From positions 23,203,001-23,267,000 of the forward strand of contig JAUCBN010000006.1 of assembly GCA_035048815.1 (NCBI GenBank): a DNA stretch of 64,000 nt, read 5' to 3'. This stretch comes from Abelmoschus esculentus (lineage: Eukaryota > Streptophyta > Magnoliopsida > Malvales > Malvaceae). Positions within the stretch are counted from its first letter, which is position 1; every line of letters begins with the position of its first letter. The translations under genes were made by a program, and so were the position numbers. Under the pieces are notes generated by a model. That model did not search any database. It worked only from the letters and a program-made list of their open reading frames with translations, and had not been told where the DNA came from. Below are positions 1-11,828 of the stretch, piece after piece.

Positions 1-1746
1 GCATAGATGACATGGATATTTTCAAAGGCATCAGTCTTAAACTACTAGCTATGGAACAGCTGTTACAACAACATCCAGGCTTGCAGGGTAAAATAGTCCT
101 GGTTCAGATTGTAAATCCTGCAAGGGGCTTTGGAAAGGATGTCCAGGAAGCTAGGAAGGAGACTTATATGACTGCTAAAAAGATCAATGATGTTTATGGT
201 TCACCCAAATATCAGCCAGTGATTTTGATTGACCGTCCTGTTCCCCGTTACGAGAAATCTGCCTATTATGCGCTAGCAGAATGTTGCATAGTGAATGCCG
301 TGAGGGATGGAATGAATCTGGTTCCTTACAAGTATATTGTTTGTCGGCAGGGAACTCCTAACATGGATTTGGCACTAGGTGGAAAGCCAGAATCTCCACG
401 AACAAGCATGCTTGTTGTTTCGGAGTTCATTGGTTGCTCGCCGTCTTTAAGTGGAGCAATAAGGGTAAATCCTTGGGATATTGATGCCGTGGCCGAGGCT
501 TTAAATACAGCTATTACCATGCCCGAGTCAGAGAAGCAATTGCGACATGACAAACACTACCGTTATGTCAGTACTCATGATGTGGCATACTGGGCTCGCA
601 GCTTTTCAATGGACTTGGATAGAGCATGCCAAGATCATTTTAGTAAACGCTGCTGGGGAATTGGTTTTGGCCTTGGTTTCAGAGTCGTGTCTCTTTCTCC
701 TAGTTTTAGGAGGCTTTCTATTGATCGCATTGTTTTGGCTTATAAACGTACAAATAGAAGAGCAATATTTCTGGACTACGATGGCACTGTTGTTCACGAA
801 GCTTCAATTATTAAATCTCCTAGCCCTGAAGTTATCTCTTTTATCAAGACGCTGTGTGATGATCCTAAGAACACCGTGTTTATTGTTAGTGGGAGGGGGA
901 GAACTTCACTTAGTGAGTGGCTTGCTCCATGTGAGAAGTTGGGAATAGCTGCTGAACATGGGTACTTCATAAGGTACACTTACTATACATTTTTTAATTT
1001 ATGGTCAGTAGAGAGTCTAAATGCCTAAAATAAACTTGGTCATTTTCTGTTCTCTTCCTGCAGATGGAGTAAGGACTCTGAATGGGAAACCAGCCCTGTC
1101 AGTGCTGACCTTGAATGGAAAAACGTCGTGGAACCCGTCATGAGCCTGTATAGAGAGGCAACAGATGGCTCCAGCATAGAGGCTAAGGAGAGTGCTTTGG
1201 TGTGGCACCATCAGGACGCAGACCCTGATTTTGGATCATGCCAAGCCAAGGAATTGCTAGATCATCTGGAAAGTGTTCTCGCAAACGAACCGGCAGTTGT
1301 TAATAGAGGCCAGCATATTGTTGAAGTTAAGCCACAGGTATGACAAAAGTCCCTCCCATATTCATGTGTGTAATATAATATTATTGAATCAATCTTCCTA
1401 ATCGATATTCTTTTTCATTCAGGGAGTAAGCAAAGGGTTGGTTGCGGAAAAGGTTCTGTCAAGAATGGTCAATGGTGGGGAGCCACCTGATTTTGTGATG
1501 TGTGTTGGTGATGATAAATCCGACGAGGATATGTTTCAGAGCATATTAACTTCAGTTTCTAATCCATCCTTGCCCGTGGCTCCAGAAATTTTTGCATGCA
1601 CTGTCGGCCGGAAACCTAGCAAAGCTAAGTATTACCTTGATGACACCGCTGACGTTTTGAAGTTACTTAAAGGCCTTGCAACCGCTACAATTTCAAAGCC
1701 TAGGGGCCTGCCTCCTGTTCAGGTTTGTTTTGAGAGTAATGCTTGA
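1..1746 (+). CDS. Class II trehalose-6-phosphate synthase, C-terminal part (TPS11-like)
   Basis: The 5' part of the gene lies outside the window. Three exons are seen: up to 973, 1064-1337 and 1423-1746, with GT-AG introns; the first intron splits an AGA codon and the frame stays open to TGA at 1744-1746. The first ~235 residues are the C-terminal half of the GT20 synthase domain (SEFIGCSPSLSGAIRVNPW, then STHDVAYWARSF). A HAD-type phosphatase domain follows, with the DYDGT nucleophile motif near 760-790 and GDDKSDEDMF near 1507. In plants the class II proteins have both domains but mostly lack measurable activity and act as sugar-signalling regulators. The residues KSAYYALAECC and PYKYIVCRQGTP resemble TPS11 more than TPS5-10; that assignment is from memory. 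The last residues (VQVCFESNA) run past a possible donor site at 1722, so the true C-terminus is slightly uncertain. Confidence 0.93.
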
Positions 1747-2280
1747 CATTAGATGTGGGTTGGCTGGTGCAAATTCACTGGTTCTACGCATCGGAGAGTC
1801 TGATTGGCTTCAAGGGATTCCCTTGAATAGGCAAAACCTTGGTTTTAACCTGTCTGAGGTGTCGTCGGAACATGCCAGATACGATTCGGATGGAATACAT
1901 GCACGTGAGCTGGTTGTCGTGGGCGTTAGCCGTAAGTTGAAGGTTATGCTCGTCATTGTTATTGTAAATGGTGATAGTGAAATCATGCATTTTTCTGGTT
2001 CTCACTGATTAGAGACACTGTTAACTTGTACAGATACATTGCTTTCCAATACAAATTGCCAATTTGATTTTCAATCCCTATGTTTTGAGTTCATATTAAA
2101 CCCCCAAATTGACAGATTTACCCATAAGCCAAAACCCAATTCAACCTTTTTACTTAAAAAACGGTATTTCACATTGGTTGACAGGACAAAGTCCACAATC
2201 CCAAGCCGTTCTATCGAATATTGACACGTGGGGTTTGCTAAACTCATCCACTTGTTAAAAAAATAATTTATTTTGTGTTA
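1747..2280. other. Spacer after the TPS gene
   Basis: This stretch probably holds the 3' untranslated region of the TPS gene in its first 250 bases. An open frame continues in a second phase to 2008 but shows no family resemblance. The rest is AT-rich spacer. Confidence 0.4.
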
Positions 2281-2729
2281 TTATCAAGTCGTAGTTCCTA
2301 AAACCAGTGCAAAAGGCAAAACTTTCTAAGGATGAACAGCTTTCCAAGTGCAGAGCCTGAGGGAAAATTGACATGCCTGCTGAAATATGGAACTGAATGC
2401 ATAGAGGCAAGTAGGTTGATGACTACGGATGCCGACAGCAAATCGGTTCTTCGTGATTTAGCCGTTGGCAACTCGGCATTACCGACTATCAATCTTAGTT
2501 GAAACTACTTAGACAGAGTGTTGAGAAGCTTGAGAGTGGAAGAAACAATACAAGGCATGAAATTGCAGAAAGAAGGGGGGAGGAACTGAATTTTTTGAAG
2601 GATCTAAGAGAACAGCTGAATTCAATACAATACGAGCTGCGAAGCTGGAAACCAAAGCAATTGCCCTCTCCTACGGACGAGTCATGTCTTGTTCCTCTCA
2701 CAGAGATATGGTCTGTGATCAGTGATTGA
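2281..2729 (+). other. Unrecognised reading frame with coiled-coil character, possible gene remnant
   Basis: Two adjoining open frames on the plus strand. The first runs from about 2281 to the TGA at 2499-2501 and contains an ATG at 2332 (reading MNSFPSAEPEGKLTCLLKYG). The second runs from 2499 to a stop at 2727-2729 in another frame and is rich in charged heptad-like residues (KLLRQSVEKLESG, then EELNFLKDLREQLNSIQYEL). A TTAG immediately before 2499 could be a splice acceptor. I do not recognise the family. It lies 500 bases downstream of the TPS gene and upstream of U2 snRNA. It could be the last exons of a small gene, a pseudogene, or chance. Confidence 0.25.
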
Positions 2730-3189
2730 TTACCTATTCATTTTTATCACTGTCTTAGCATGCAAAAGCATTGCATTCCTTCGATCTGCTTTGAAATATC
2801 AAAATCAATGTGCACAGGCTTTTTTCGGCATTCTGGGTTATTTTTGTATTCCTTTTCTTCAAAGCTTGATAATTTGAGTATTTAATGTGCACAGGAAATG
2901 GTATACTTTTGTTTTAATTAAGCATTTGATGTTGGAATCAACTCAAACAAGCTCCAGTGATATCAAGGCTTGACGAATGGTGCATGGTATCTTTGATTTA
3001 AATGGTGGAACCAGAAATGTATGGCAGAGATTTGTCTACATGAAGAATGGTTATCTCCAATGAAACGTCAATCCCCAGATTTTATATGAAAGTTTTCTGA
3101 TTCAATTTCGAAGCCATTTTTTCAGGACATGTAAATTGCCAGTAAAGCTCAAATGTGTTGCCTATAAGTTGCTGAGTACATTGCCTAAA

Positions 3190-3200
3190 CTCCCACATCG
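3190..3200 (+). promoter_or_regulatory. Upstream sequence element (USE) of the U2 snRNA gene
   Basis: CTCCCACATCG differs from the plant USE consensus RTCCCACATCG only at its first base. It lies about 67 bases upstream of the U2 start. The gap of 33 bases to the TATA box is the spacing of plant snRNA genes transcribed by RNA polymerase II; polymerase III snRNA genes have about one helical turn less. Confidence 0.85.
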
Positions 3201-3233
3201 GGAGAATATAAAGCAACAGGGCTGGACACAGCT

Positions 3234-3241
3234 TATAAAAG
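3234..3241 (+). promoter_or_regulatory. TATA box of the U2 snRNA gene
   Basis: TATAAAAG begins 33 bases before the first U2 nucleotide, the normal position in plant snRNA promoters. Confidence 0.85.
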
Positions 3242-3266
3242 AAGAGGGATTGAGCATGAATAAGTC

Positions 3267-3463
3267 ATACCTTTCTCGGCCTTTTGGCTAAGATCAAGTG
3301 TAGTATCTGTTCTTATCAGTTTAATATCTGATACGTGGTCCATTGGGCCACATGATATTAAATTTATTTTTTGAGGGGAAGGGTCCATCACAGTAGCTTG
3401 CTACTGGGGTTCTTGCGCGTCGTCCAAGCGTCGCACTATTGCTCGGGCATGGTGCACCCCACC
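3267..3463 (+). ncRNA. U2: U2 spliceosomal snRNA
   Basis: The RNA begins ATACCTTTCTCGGCCTTTTG, the invariant 5' end of U2. It carries the branch-site recognition sequence GTAGTA at 3300-3305 and an Sm-type site ATTTTTTG at 3366-3373. Stem IIb is GTGGTCC (3335-3341) paired with GGGCCAC (3345-3351) around a three-base loop. The 3' hairpins end in CACCCC near 3460. The length of about 197 is normal for plant U2. U2 pairs with the intron branch site in the spliceosome. USE, TATA box and 3' box are all present, so the copy looks transcribable. The exact 3' end is inferred and may be off by a few bases. Confidence 0.95.
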
Positions 3464-3477
3464 CAATTTCAGTTCAA
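3464..3477 (+). terminator. Plant snRNA 3' box
   Basis: CA followed by five bases and AGTTCAA fits the plant snRNA 3'-end signal CA(N3-10)AGTNNAA. It directly follows the U2 RNA and should direct 3'-end formation. Confidence 0.8.
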
Positions 3478-3479
3478 AA

Positions 3480-5234
3480 TTTATTGATCTTCTGAAGGCC
3501 GTTATTCGTCTATTCAGTAAAGATTAGAATAAAGTTGGTCTTAGTGTTGTTTTATTTAGTATATTAAAATTTGTTTCTTTCATTATACTAAAATATAATT
3601 GGATTAAATCCCATTGTGGAAGGGTATTTAAAAGATTGAGTTTACGAAACCAGATATCTGTTAAGTAGAGATTATATATAATTTTTTTTCCTTATTGAGG
3701 GTTTCTGATATAATTTTTATTTTTAAGGGATTATATATATTTTATGATTATTTTGTCTTTCATCTCAAGAGATCAAATCAGGAATTCTTTTCATTTTTCT
3801 GGTATTCATTTGGATTGGAATATGTAATATCATAATAATGGTAGAAATTGAATTATTATTTTCTTTTATATTCTAGACAAAACTTCCGGCTAAATGGCAT
3901 TTATCAATTCTTTTATGTATCTGTTTGTTATAGTTATAAATATAAATTCAAATTTGAGTATAATTTTTCTTCTTCCGTTAATACGCATTAAAAAAAAACT
4001 AATTAAATTAAAGTTCTTTTTTTGGCCCAATTATCGATTAGAAGATTTAGCTTGTATGAATCGCTACTGGTTTAATACTAATAATGACAGTCGTTTCAGT
4101 ATGGTAAGGATACATATGTATCCGCGTTTGAAAAGTAGTTAATGGTACATTTTCCCATATATTATGTATGTACCGTGCCGGGTCTATGAAAACAAATAGA
4201 TAGGCAAAACAAATAGATAGGCACAAGGGAAAAATAATTTCACCCTTAATTCGTAACCCTACGAATTTCTCTTGAATATTTTTAAGGGTTCCATTCGTAT
4301 AAAATCTTGGTAGAATATTTGTCGACGTATAGTAGTATTTGTTTATCTATTTTTTGAGATTTTTGACCAAAATTTAACTCGTTCCTTATAGAATCCTATT
4401 TTGTACCCTTTAATCTTTTTAGGGAAATGACCGGTTAATGTTATTAATTTACTCTAGTAGTATAAATTTTTTGTATATTTTTATTGTATTTTCTCTATTT
4501 AATAAAATTTACAATAATTATTTATAAAAATGTACCTGTATACGATATGAACCATAAGGGTTGTAATATGTAACTATACGCATTTAGTTATTCAACTCAT
4601 GCATTTTATAGAAAATGTACATGTACATATTTAATTGGTTATTTAAGTAGTTTATTTTTTAATATTTTTTTCAGTTATAAATTTTAATTTTTTTTTAGAA
4701 TTTTTTCCTCTTCCTTTTAAATAAGATTAAGATTATAATTTATCAAAAACCTTATGCCTTTAATTATTCTTCAACTTATGCAATTCAAGAAGTATAATTT
4801 AGTGAAATTTGAAGAAGCATAATTTGAGAATGTTTTTCTGCAATTAACTTGGAAAAAGATTAATAACCTATAATGTAGACTTATCAACGAGATAAGAATA
4901 ATAAAATTAATTTTTAAATTGTTTTCATATCTCCATCTTATTTAAGTTCCATACACAATTAAACTATATAATTAAAATATTAAAATATCTAATAAATTTA
5001 ATTATCCGTTTCAAAAATTTAATCGTATAAAAAATTCAAAAAATGAACTGATTTTTCTTTAAAATTTTCAATGCTTCATACACAACTAAACTATATAATT
5101 CCTATATATAAGAAAATGGAAGAACATATATTTTTATCCGGCAAGACAGCAAATCCCATCTAAATTCTACATATAATATCTAAAACCTACACACAAATTC
5201 ATATATTAATGAAAAAAAAATAAAAAGAAAGAGA
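3480..5234. other. AT-rich intergenic DNA with small repeats
   Basis: No gene seen. A 17-base unit ending in AATAGATAGGC is repeated in tandem at about 4188-4222. The phrase ACTAAACTATATAATT recurs in diverged form near 4958 and 5084. The rest is AT-rich without recognisable elements. Confidence 0.5.
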
Positions 5235-5516
5235 TTACAGTAAGGGTTGGTAAACCTTGGAAAGAGCTTGCAGAAGATGAACTTGGAGCTTCAAATGCAG
5301 GATATATTCAGCCGTCCTAAAAATAAGCCGATCCGGTTGCATCCCTTTGCCACCCGGAATTAGCTTCTGCAATCTCCTCACCTTCATTCTGTCCGACCGG
5401 CGGCCATCACCATGAGCCGTCCGCCTCCGCCTCATCCTCCAGTATTTCGCCTTTGAAAACTCCTTTGACTGCATACGTTTCATAAGGGAATTAGCAAATT
5501 TCATAGAGCAGAACAC
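5235..5516 (-). CDS. Small atypical bHLH (HLH) protein
   Basis: A single-exon frame of 93 codons. After a basic stretch (YWRMRRRR) comes an HLH: helix 1 around MKVRRLQKLIPGG, a short loop GKGMQPD, and helix 2 RTAEYILHLKLQVHLLQAL. The basic region lacks the usual His-Glu-Arg DNA contacts, so the protein probably acts by dimerising with other bHLH factors, as IBH1/PRE/UPBEAT-like regulators do. The short length and late HLH fit that group. No close orthologue name is offered. The first Met at 5516 is used; the Mets four and twelve codons later are possible alternatives. Confidence 0.7.
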   Translation of the reverse strand: MFCSMKFANSLMKRMQSKEFSKAKYWRMRRRRTAHGDGRRSDRMKVRRLQKLIPGGKGMQPDRLIFRTAEYILHLKLQVHLLQALSKVYQPLL

Positions 5517-5699
5517 CGGAGATCAGCTTTGAGGAATCAGAATGTTTTGATTTAAAGAAGAACTGAGAACGGAGAGATGAGAGAGGTTTAAATGGTGCGA
5601 ACAGGAGCTGTGGAACGGGCCATGTGAGCCGAGTCTCGATGTTCCTTTCGGCTCTTACGACATGAATCATAATTGTATTTTTTGTTTTAATTTTCATAA

Positions 5700-8600
5700 T
5701 ATTAAGAATATATTAAATCTAATTATGTGTGAGATTAATTTAATCTATTTTTGATGAGTTGTCTAAACATATTTTGTTTTATTAGTTCAACTTTAGTTGG
5801 TTGTTTTATTTTTTGTGTTTTTATATTTTTATTTTTTATTTTTAATAAATGAGGAAAAGGGTTCAAAGTCTAAGTGGTGATCATATTCATATTCTCCTAG
5901 CTCGGGTCCACTTTGATGAAATATCATGTGGATTATGGATATAATAATTTTTTGTCTACATTGGGAGCTGTTTTGCATGAATAGAATACTTGTGGGGTCC
6001 CTAGGCTGAAACTTCCAGGATCCACGAATGACAGTTACAATGCCATGTGCACCATGATGATGACTTTGCCATACATGCATAGATTAGTTATTGCATGTGT
6101 ATATTTGTACAAAACCACAACCCATATCACCAGATTACGTTTGTAAAGTTCCCAACATTGCACAAGTCCGGTGCTGCATCAATACCTTTGCTATACATTT
6201 ATAGTCATGCAGAGTTTCTTACGATATTCGTCTTTGATTTACGGTTATTAATAATCATCAATAATTTAAATTTTTTATGATTGTTTAACGAAACAACTTG
6301 TAAGCTTATTATTTTGTTCGCCACTTTTATTGTTCTTAATAGAACGAAATAAATGAAGCATACGATTCCATACATGTTTCAACGAAGTCGACTAGTACAG
6401 TTTAATAAGCCTATGTCTCGTGGGAGGTCGAAAGATGGCAAAAACCATGTGGGTTGTCCTGGAAGTAGACGAGGACTAACAGGGTGGCTCAGGCTGGGAA
6501 CCCCTTGTTCTATCGTTGCCAAAAGGCTTTAATTCCACTACGTTCCACTTGATTCGTTGGAAATGAAAGTGGCCTCATGGCTTTTCCTCTGCATTTAATT
6601 TCATGAAAAGAGAAAACCCTCTACTCTTGCCAACGAGAATGAATTCTGCACATGTGCATGTATAGATGTGATTTAAAGACATAAATAACTACTTCTCATA
6701 GCTGCTCGGTTGGCTTCATATCCTCCATATAAAAATATGTACACGAAGGTTTAATGAAAAGAATTATTTTAAGAGATTTAGATTCGAACAATTTTATTCG
6801 TAGATTATATCTATCTTATCAAATGATTAAAAATATAAATATTATTTTAAATACAATGATATTAATATCGTTAATTATTCAACATGGTACCAAAAACTGG
6901 TATTAAGTTAATTTGATGGTCAGAGTTAGATATATAACTCAACAGGACGATGAGGCTGTGTTTTGCATGGAAAAGTTATTAGGTGAATCATATTTACTAC
7001 ATCATTTATGATCCCAATTAATTAATATTATTGATTTTATTTTTTTAATAAATCATCACTTCTTTCCTACATGTATTCTAGTGAGTGAATAATTATTAGG
7101 TAATTATTTAAAGATCAATAGTCTTGATTAGTTAAACTATGAATGACGAGATAAACAAATTTACCTAATAATCTCCCGTTTCGCCTGGGATGGACGATGA
7201 TACGATTTAGACGGACCTCATGCCCTCCATCTTCCAATAAACGGTTTGTTGCACCCTTCACCCTATGCTCACCATGTGAATTGCCAACTCAGTGATCTTG
7301 ACCATTCAGTGCATACATTAAGTATTTATTACTCTTTCTATGCATACTTATGTTATAATTTTATTTGAGTACAAGATAATATATATTTGATATCAAATTT
7401 AAATTATCTAATATCTAAAAATTAATTGTCTTTTAAGTTTTATAGGCTTTACACTAATTAGTATGAATATACTTGTTTCGTACCTCTGGTTTTGATGATT
7501 GAATTTTATAGTAAATTTTTTTGTTTATACAAAACATCAAACTTAAAACATACTTAAATGATACTAAATTATATAGTAAATTTCGATTGAATTTTACACT
7601 AGTACTTGTATTTCAGTTTCTTTCTTAATCCATTACTTGAAAAAGAATATTGAATCCAAATCACAATGGGTCGACTCGAAATGAAAAACTCATGTCTAAG
7701 GCAGGTCCAGCCCAGGTTAGCCAGCCGACTCATGGAACTAAAAACCCAACTTTTTTTTATTAAATATTTTAATTTAAAATAATATACTTAAAGAGTAATT
7801 TGGAATGTCCGCTTATAAGTTAATCTAGGAGTTATATATATTTAAAGAAGTTGAAATTGGATTTACATATATTCGAATAAAATGATAAAAAAATCACACA
7901 TTCATTCCAAGTTTTACCCTTTAGATAACCTACCAAAAAGTATCATTCTTTCGCCAAAATATTTCTTTCAAGCTTCATAACACAGCCTTTGTTCCTGATT
8001 GCCTAGATCCAACAGACCTAATTTGGGAGTTAGTTTTATGGGATGATTGAAATGGTCGTAGAATTCAGGTGGTGCCGGCGGCGCCATCAGTGATCCTGCC
8101 GGGAAATTCACCTATAATCAAAGACGGATCTAAAACTTTCCATAAATAGAATAAATTATTAAGAAAATATATTAAAAATATACAGATATAGAACTAGATT
8201 ATTGATTAAAAATATAAAAATATATAAAATATCGGAAGAAGGAAGAAGGTGTTCCTAACAGGTGTAGTCGTTTAGAAGACATGCCATAGGGAATTCTCTC
8301 GAATCGGATAATAGCATGTGTCGGATTCCTAAAGTAGCCTAGACTGACTTATCAAGCCTATGTCAGCTAATGAAATACCAAAATGTTACGTAATTTTGGC
8401 CTGTACCAGTACCACAACAGAATATTGAAACATTTTCTCCACCACTAAACCTGGTTTAGTCTGACCAGCTTAGGTGGATCTTAATACAAGAAATCCAATT
8501 CCACACCTAACCTACCTGATTTATATACAGAAATCATACTGATTTGGAACACCATTTTGCTATTTTTTATGTATCTGGGGCCTGGTGTGGGTCCCTGTCC

Positions 8601-9600
8601 ATTATTATAATGCTTTAAGGTAGGGTCAGGATGATTTTAGACCACAACTTTAACCATAGAATCAAATGCAGTTCAAACAATGGTTAAATACAGATATTTT
8701 TAGTCCATATTATTTAAATTCGGGATTTAATGGTTTGTCATTATTTGACATCTTTATTTTTGTAATGTCGTTATTTAGGAGTTATTTGATAAAAAAATTT
8801 GTTGAATTTAAATTATGAAATACGTATAATTTAATGGTTAAATACGGTTAGATTAATAATCGATAAAAAATAAAATAAAAATGATATTTTATATAGTTTA
8901 CACTACACAATGGTCATTTTTACGTATAATTTAATATAATATTTATATCACAAACAAAAAAATAGTTTTTTATGTTTGTTTCTATGCCATAACATTAAAA
9001 ATATATAATTGTTAAATTTTATATTTTATATTAAATTATTTAAACTCTTATCATAATTTTTAACCTATTTAATTATTAGTATTAAAATATAAATTAAAAA
9101 ATCTTTATACTACTCAAGTATATCACACTCAAATTAAAAAATATTTAATATTTAAAATATTCGATCTTACTTTCTCCTAGTATTATACAAGTAAAACTCA
9201 ATTCATTTATTCTTATAATTCCATTCTCGTTTAACGTATTTCTTTACGGTGAATCATCTTATTGCCATTATATTATCTACTGATGCTGACGAATTGGGGC
9301 AAAAACATGTAGCCAACTTTTTAAAATCAAACAAAGAAACAAATGGCCATGATCCGTCGTCAGCATCTCTGCCTCTGCCAACCGAGTCGCCATTTCACTC
9401 CCAAAATAGCTTCACCCATAGGCCAAGGGCTACTCTCTCGCTGCCTTCTCCTCTCAAAAAAAGCCTCTGATTTCTTTATAAAATGTATGCCCACAACACA
9501 CGCAAGCACAAGGCCAAACGCACCCTGCCTGATAGAACAATAACAACTTAATTCCATTACTTGCTCATCTATTCTTGTTGTTGTTGCTTGGTTTTTGATT
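5700..9600. other. Long intergenic region
   Basis: No coding gene supported. It is mostly AT-rich, with a short GC-rich patch at 8068-8106 (GGTGGTGCCGGCGGCGCC and following bases) that stands out and could be the edge of an old transposable element. A region at 6400-6620 has higher GC but only broken frames. Confidence 0.5.
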
Positions 9601-9637
9601 GAACGGCCAAACGTGAGAAGAACAGACTGGAGACAGA

Positions 9638-11184
9638 ATGAGGGAAGCGGCACCGTTCACGGTGATGGTCATAATGGAGGCATGCACCATAGCATTGACG
9701 ATATTGGCCAAAACGGCATTAACCGGAGGGATTAGCCCTTTTGTGTTTGTGCTGTATACCAATGCTATCGGTTCATCCCTGATACTCCCTTTTTCCTTCA
9801 TTTATCATCGTAGGGAAAGGTGTCCACTATCTTCCCCTCTCTATACGTATACAGTACGTACGTAAAAACTTTGTTCTCCATTCCAGTTCTTCACCGTTTA
9901 TGTTTCTCTTTTATTGCAGTACACAACAGTCGCTCTTCACCTTCCCACTCTTCCTCCGTATATTTTTCCTGGGTTTAACAGGGTAACCATCTCTCTATTC
10001 GGATCTTCCTAACCTATTTCTTCATCTTCTTTAATGTGAAAGTTGACCCTTTTTTGCTGGTGTTGATTTTCAGGATTGCTATATCTCAGAACCTAGCATT
10101 CCTTGGGCTAAGCTATAGTTCCCCGATCGTTGTATGCGCGGCGGGACTCCTACTACCATCCATTTCCTTCTTGTTTTCCATCATTCTCAGGACGGCAAAG
10201 CTGGATTGGAGAAGCTCGAGCAGCCAAGCCAAAATCATGGGAACTTTGATCTCAATCGCTGGATTCATTTCTGTAGAACTATACAGAGGCCCATTTATAC
10301 GAACATCACCCGTTTCCCTTGCCCGCCCGCTTCAAGCTATACCTAACCTTTTTGTTTTCTACTCCACGCCGGATCGTTGGATTCTTGGAGGTATTTTGCT
10401 TGCAGCTGCTAACTTGTCCATTTCGATATGGAATACGATTCAGGTACAATACAAAATAAATAAGGACCAGCATTTAGTTTGTTCCCTTGGAACCTCGATC
10501 TCTCGTGTCTTATAAGCAATACAACATTTGTTTTGCCAGATGGGGACCGTCAAACATTATCCACAAGTGATGAAAGTGGCCTCTTTTTACAGCTTAGTTG
10601 GGACTCTCCAATGTTTGCTGTTTTCTTTGTTTATGGAGAGAGATTTAGATGCATGGAAACTTCAACACAAGCGGGATCTGCTACTCATTGTTGTGACAGT
10701 AAGAACAAGAAACTAAACCCTGAAATTTCTAGCTAACGACAAACAGTGACTAATCAATTCGATAATGGTGATTAACTGATTCTATTGTAGGGAATATTCG
10801 GGAGTGTTATCCGTAGCAACGTTCATTTATCATGTACGAGAATGAAAGGCCCTTTTTACGTGCCAATGTTCAAGCCATTCGGGATACTCTTTGCGACCAT
10901 TTTCGGAACCAGTTTCTTTACCAACAGTCTGCAATATGGAAGGTGATTAGAATCTCTCCATCCCTTGTCTATAACATGTCTCAAATCTTTATCATCGTAC
11001 TGATACAAAAACATTATACAGTGTAATAGGGACAGTCATAGTTGGAACGGGATATTTTGCTTTGATGTGGGGACAAATCAGGGAAGCAGAGCTTGGCAAA
11101 GAGCTCGACGTGGAAAAAACTGATGATATTTCAGACCTCAAGACCCCTCTGTTGCAGGAGCAAGAAGATGATGCCCAAGTCTAG
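9638..11184 (+). CDS. WAT1-related transporter (nodulin MtN21/EamA type)
   Basis: Six exons, 9638-9819, 9920-9982, 10074-10443, 10540-10698, 10791-10942 and 11022-11184, total 1089 bases, giving 362 residues; all introns are GT-AG. The length is typical. The protein is a chain of hydrophobic helices forming two EamA (drug/metabolite transporter) repeats: the N-terminal helix MVIMEACTIALTILAK, the QNLAFLGL segment that starts repeat-1's later helices, and in repeat 2 KGPFYVPMFKPFGILFATIF and IGTVIVGTGYFALMWGQ. The tail is soluble and acidic and ends QEDDAQV. Members sit in plasma or vacuolar membrane; WAT1 itself exports auxin from the vacuole, others move amino acids or other solutes, so the substrate here is unknown. 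Start chosen at the first Met of the hydrophobic helix. Confidence 0.93.
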
Positions 11185-11828
11185 TCCCTACGTTTGTTAT
11201 TGAATAAGAGCAAGGGGAAAGTATCTCTTTTTTCCCCTTACAAAATGGAATCTTCAGCAGCAAGTGGTGGTCATTAAAACCACAAGGTGCTAAGGTTTTG
11301 TAGGAACCCCTTCCATTGCATGTATATATTACGTTTTCCTTTCAGTGTAAAAATGTAAATCTTTTTTCTGGGTCCTTTTTCTCGCCCGGTTTGAAGACAA
11401 ATTCACGAGTTTTAAATGATTCTGTCATATATAAGAAATTAGTCTGGTTCAAAATATAGTTAATGATATTTGAACTTTGATGGTGTCAGCTTAGACCGTT
11501 CACCGGAAGATCAACATCATTCTTGGTGTTTGTGAACGGAGAAAATCGAATAAAAAAGTAATTTAATTTAATTATAATTTAAAAATTTTAAATAAAATAT
11601 GAATTGTAAAATAAAAAATAAAAAATTTAATTTTTTAAAATAATTAATAGATCAAATTTTAGGTTCAATACAGAACTGATAACAAAAAAATCAACATATG
11701 TTTCAAAAGAATTCCCCCACGAAGACAAAATCAACATATGTTCCAAAGTATGCACCAAACAAAACACGGCAGAACAACAAAATGAAATTAAAAATCAACT
11801 AGAATTTCGTATCGTATTCGCCTGAGTC
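11185..11828. other. Convergent spacer between WAT1-like and TBL genes
   Basis: The two genes point at each other. The spacer contains the 3' untranslated regions and an AT-rich middle. The phrase ATCAACATATGTT(T/C)CAAA occurs twice (about 11691 and 11730) as a short direct repeat. Confidence 0.4.

Noticed and set aside
1676..2008. 110-codon frame overlapping the end of the TPS gene
   Set aside because: It overlaps TPS exon 3 in another phase and then runs in the likely 3' untranslated region.
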